A stretch of 64,000 nt of DNA. Origin: an uncultured Pseudomonadota bacterium (lineage in GTDB: Bacteria > Pseudomonadota > Gammaproteobacteria > Methylococcales > Methylomonadaceae). The position numbers and the translations under genes are program-made. Where the stretch lies: assembly GCA_903870545.1 (NCBI GenBank), contig CAIQDI010000033.1, positions 1 through 64,000 of the forward strand. The letters run 5' to 3'. Below are positions 62,438-64,000 of this stretch, one piece after another; position 1 is the first letter of the stretch; every line of letters begins with the position of its first letter. The notes below the pieces were generated by a model. It saw nothing but the letters and a program-made list of their open reading frames with translations, ran no database searches and was not told where the DNA came from.

Positions 62438-63475
62438 TTAATTGTTTGTCCACGTCAATATCTGACGGGTGATTTTATCGGACGACAAAACTACCGACGC
62501 GCCATTTCGGGCAATCAATTCAGCGGGCATTCCAAACACGACAGAAGATTGCTCGCTTTCTGCAATGGTACGTCCACCCTGTTTTTTAATTTCAGCGAAC
62601 GCCTCTGCGCCGTCATATCCCATGCCTGTTAACATGACACCAATGATTTTCGTCGCGTCGTAATGCTCCAGTGCAGAACGTCCTAATAATTCCACGGAGG
62701 GATGCCACAACAGATTTTTATCTTCTGGTTTGGGAATAATGGTGAGTCTGCCAACCCGTCGCGCGATAGTAATGTCTGCACCGCCTTTGCCGATGTAAAT
62801 AAATCCAGATTCAATCGACATAGGACGATTTGCCTCAACAACCTCTAATGCACACAAGTTATTCATTCGCTTGGAAAATTGCCCGGTAAAACTCGCTGGC
62901 ATGTGTTGCGCGACGATAATCGGGAGAGGAAAATCTGCTGGGAACAACGGAAGAATATCCTCCAATGTGCGCGGACCACCGGTTGATACACCGATAATCA
63001 CAATGCTATTACTGAGCGAATGCGACACCGTCTTAACAATCGAATGGGCTGGCGTGAAAATCGATGAACGTGTCACTTTTGCCCGCGCTTTCACTGCCGC
63101 TCGAACTTTACTTACCAATTCACGTTGTATCACATCAAGTGACAATGAAATCGTACCATCTGGTTTAGCAATGAAATCTACCGCCCCCAACGCCAAGGCT
63201 TCAAATGTCGATAACGCCCCTTTTTCCGTTAGCGATGACACCATAATAACCGGAACAAATCGTTGCGCCATCATCATGGTGAGTGCGGTCAAACCGTCCA
63301 TTTTCGGCATGTTTATATCTAGCGTCACTACGTCTGGTTGAAAAAGTATATTTTCTTCCACGGCTTCTTTGCCATTCCGCGCCAAGCGAATTTCAAAATC
63401 GCCTTGCGCTTCAAATATCGAGCTAAGTTGTCTCCGCATCAATGCGGAATCGTCAACGATGAGTAGTTTAATCAT
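62438..63475 (-). CDS. cheB: Chemoreceptor methylesterase CheB
   Basis: 345 residues. Receiver domain (1-120) with IVDDSALMRR, VTLDINMPKMDGLTAL and a linker, then the esterase domain with the catalytic Ser in IGVSTGGPRTL, His in VAQHMPASFTGQF and Asp in MLTGMGYDGA. It removes receptor methyl groups when phosphorylated by CheA. Confidence 0.96.
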   Translation of the reverse strand: MIKLLIVDDSALMRRQLSSIFEAQGDFEIRLARNGKEAVEENILFQPDVVTLDINMPKMDGLTALTMMMAQRFVPVIMVSSLTEKGALSTFEALALGAVDFIAKPDGTISLSLDVIQRELVSKVRAAVKARAKVTRSSIFTPAHSIVKTVSHSLSNSIVIIGVSTGGPRTLEDILPLFPADFPLPIIVAQHMPASFTGQFSKRMNNLCALEVVEANRPMSIESGFIYIGKGGADITIARRVGRLTIIPKPEDKNLLWHPSVELLGRSALEHYDATKIIGVMLTGMGYDGAEAFAEIKKQGGRTIAESEQSSVVFGMPAELIARNGASVVLSSDKITRQILTWTNN

Positions 63476-63491
63476 GCCTCACCTCTCTTTT

Positions 63492-63986
63492 TTATCGTAT
63501 TGCGAATTTAGCTAAACTATCGCGATCGTCTTCTTCTAGCAATCGTGACGGATCAATAAGTAAAATCAACCGATTTTGTTTTTCTAAATTCGCAACACGA
63601 GCAATCAGTTTTGACTGATTACCCGATAAATTTGGCGCGGGTTCAATGGCAGATTTTGGCACTTTCAACACTTCGGCAACCGAATCGACAATAAAACCCG
63701 TTCGCACACCATCAAACAAAAACACCATAATTCGTTGTTGTTCACAGCGTTCCAACATGGGCAAACCTAATCGACGACGTTGATCCACTACGGGTAAAAT
63801 AGCACCGCGTAGATTGATAACGCCTTCAATAAACGCCGCCGTTTTTGGCACGCGGGTCAATTCATTCGGTACACGCACAATTTCTTGAACGCTATCGATG
63901 GGAACGCCAAATTCTTCTTTGTCCAGACGAAAAACAACCATTTGTTCATCGTCTTCGGTAACGGCTTTTTCTACATTGTTACTCAT
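63492..63986 (-). CDS. cheW: Coupling protein CheW
   Basis: 164 residues. VVFRLDKEEFGVPIDSVQEIVR, read in part, VINLRGAILPVVDQRRRLGL and GFIVDSVAEVLKVP are standard CheW segments. It joins receptors to CheA. AGGATGA lies just before the ATG. First gene of the cluster visible in the window; more genes may lie to the right. Confidence 0.95.
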   Translation of the reverse strand: MSNNVEKAVTEDDEQMVVFRLDKEEFGVPIDSVQEIVRVPNELTRVPKTAAFIEGVINLRGAILPVVDQRRRLGLPMLERCEQQRIMVFLFDGVRTGFIVDSVAEVLKVPKSAIEPAPNLSGNQSKLIARVANLEKQNRLILLIDPSRLLEEDDRDSLAKFAIR

Positions 63987-64000
63987 TGAATCATCCTGCA

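Noticed and set aside
1-64000. Search for tRNA or rRNA genes as integration sites
   Set aside because: I saw no T-loop/CCA context or rRNA-like conserved sequence; a covariance-model scan would be needed to be certain.

Overview
The window reads as a chromosomal segment of a flagellated, chemotactic, AT-leaning gammaproteobacterium. Support: lpxK-kdsB lipopolysaccharide genes, FlgP/FlgT-like flagellar lipoproteins, QseBC-type regulators, HrpA, Entner-Doudoroff zwf-edd, TolC-type export and large RTX/LEPR-XLL surface proteins. The mix (zwf-edd, SapC beside a LEPR-XLL giant, many GTAGGGGC palindromes) fits Methylococcales or Thiotrichales. That placement is an inference from gene content. I saw no rRNA, tRNA or CRISPR array.

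Layout. 1-3.6 kb: a giant LEPR-XLL surface protein running off the left edge, preceded by SapC. 3.8-7.8 kb: a sensor kinase/regulator pair and metG. 7.9-13.8 kb: an RTX protein, then two toxin-antitoxin (TA) modules separated by copies of an RTX gene tail, then a four-gene operon (YkgJ-like, fructosamine-kinase-like, DCC, Trp-rich). 13.8-15.8 kb: hemerythrin-GGDEF protein, a decayed Fic gene and palindromic repeats. 15.8-21.2 kb: K+ channel-lpxK-trm112-like-kdsB operon, glycosyltransferase and HAMP protein. 21.2-23.7 kb: an intact cytosine methyltransferase with a twice-broken BsuBI/PstI-type endonuclease gene, another RTX tail remnant and an orphan antitoxin. 23.7-40.4 kb: mostly core genes (apbE, flgT/flgP-like, cca, GH17, trx, nadK, moaA, serralysin-like protease, polA, zwf, edd), with an IS200/IS605-like remnant after the protease. 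40.7-47.2 kb: a four-gene TolC/HlyD/GAF-HlyD/M50-HlyD export operon with no ABC ATPase. 47.8-50.3 kb: an island of three TA modules (VapBC, Phd-RelE, HicBA) plus a zinc-ribbon protein. 50.3-54.2 kb: hrpA. 54.3-64 kb: a chemosensory cluster cheW-cheB-HEAT-cheR-cheY-cheA-STAS-cheY-parA-cheY-MCP.

Main observation. Small addiction or defence modules sit directly at the 3' ends of larger genes, and each is followed by a displaced duplicate of the host gene's own tail. Copies of an RTX tail (encoding TADDFVLSVK then stop) lie after brnTA, after the RelE-type module and after the restriction-modification pair. A second hrpA tail lies exactly 600 bp from the real one, with HicBA between them. VapBC lies between two near-identical terminator hairpins. 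The pattern suggests a repeated insertion process that replaces and regenerates gene 3' ends. The mechanism is an inference; the duplications can be read directly in the sequence.
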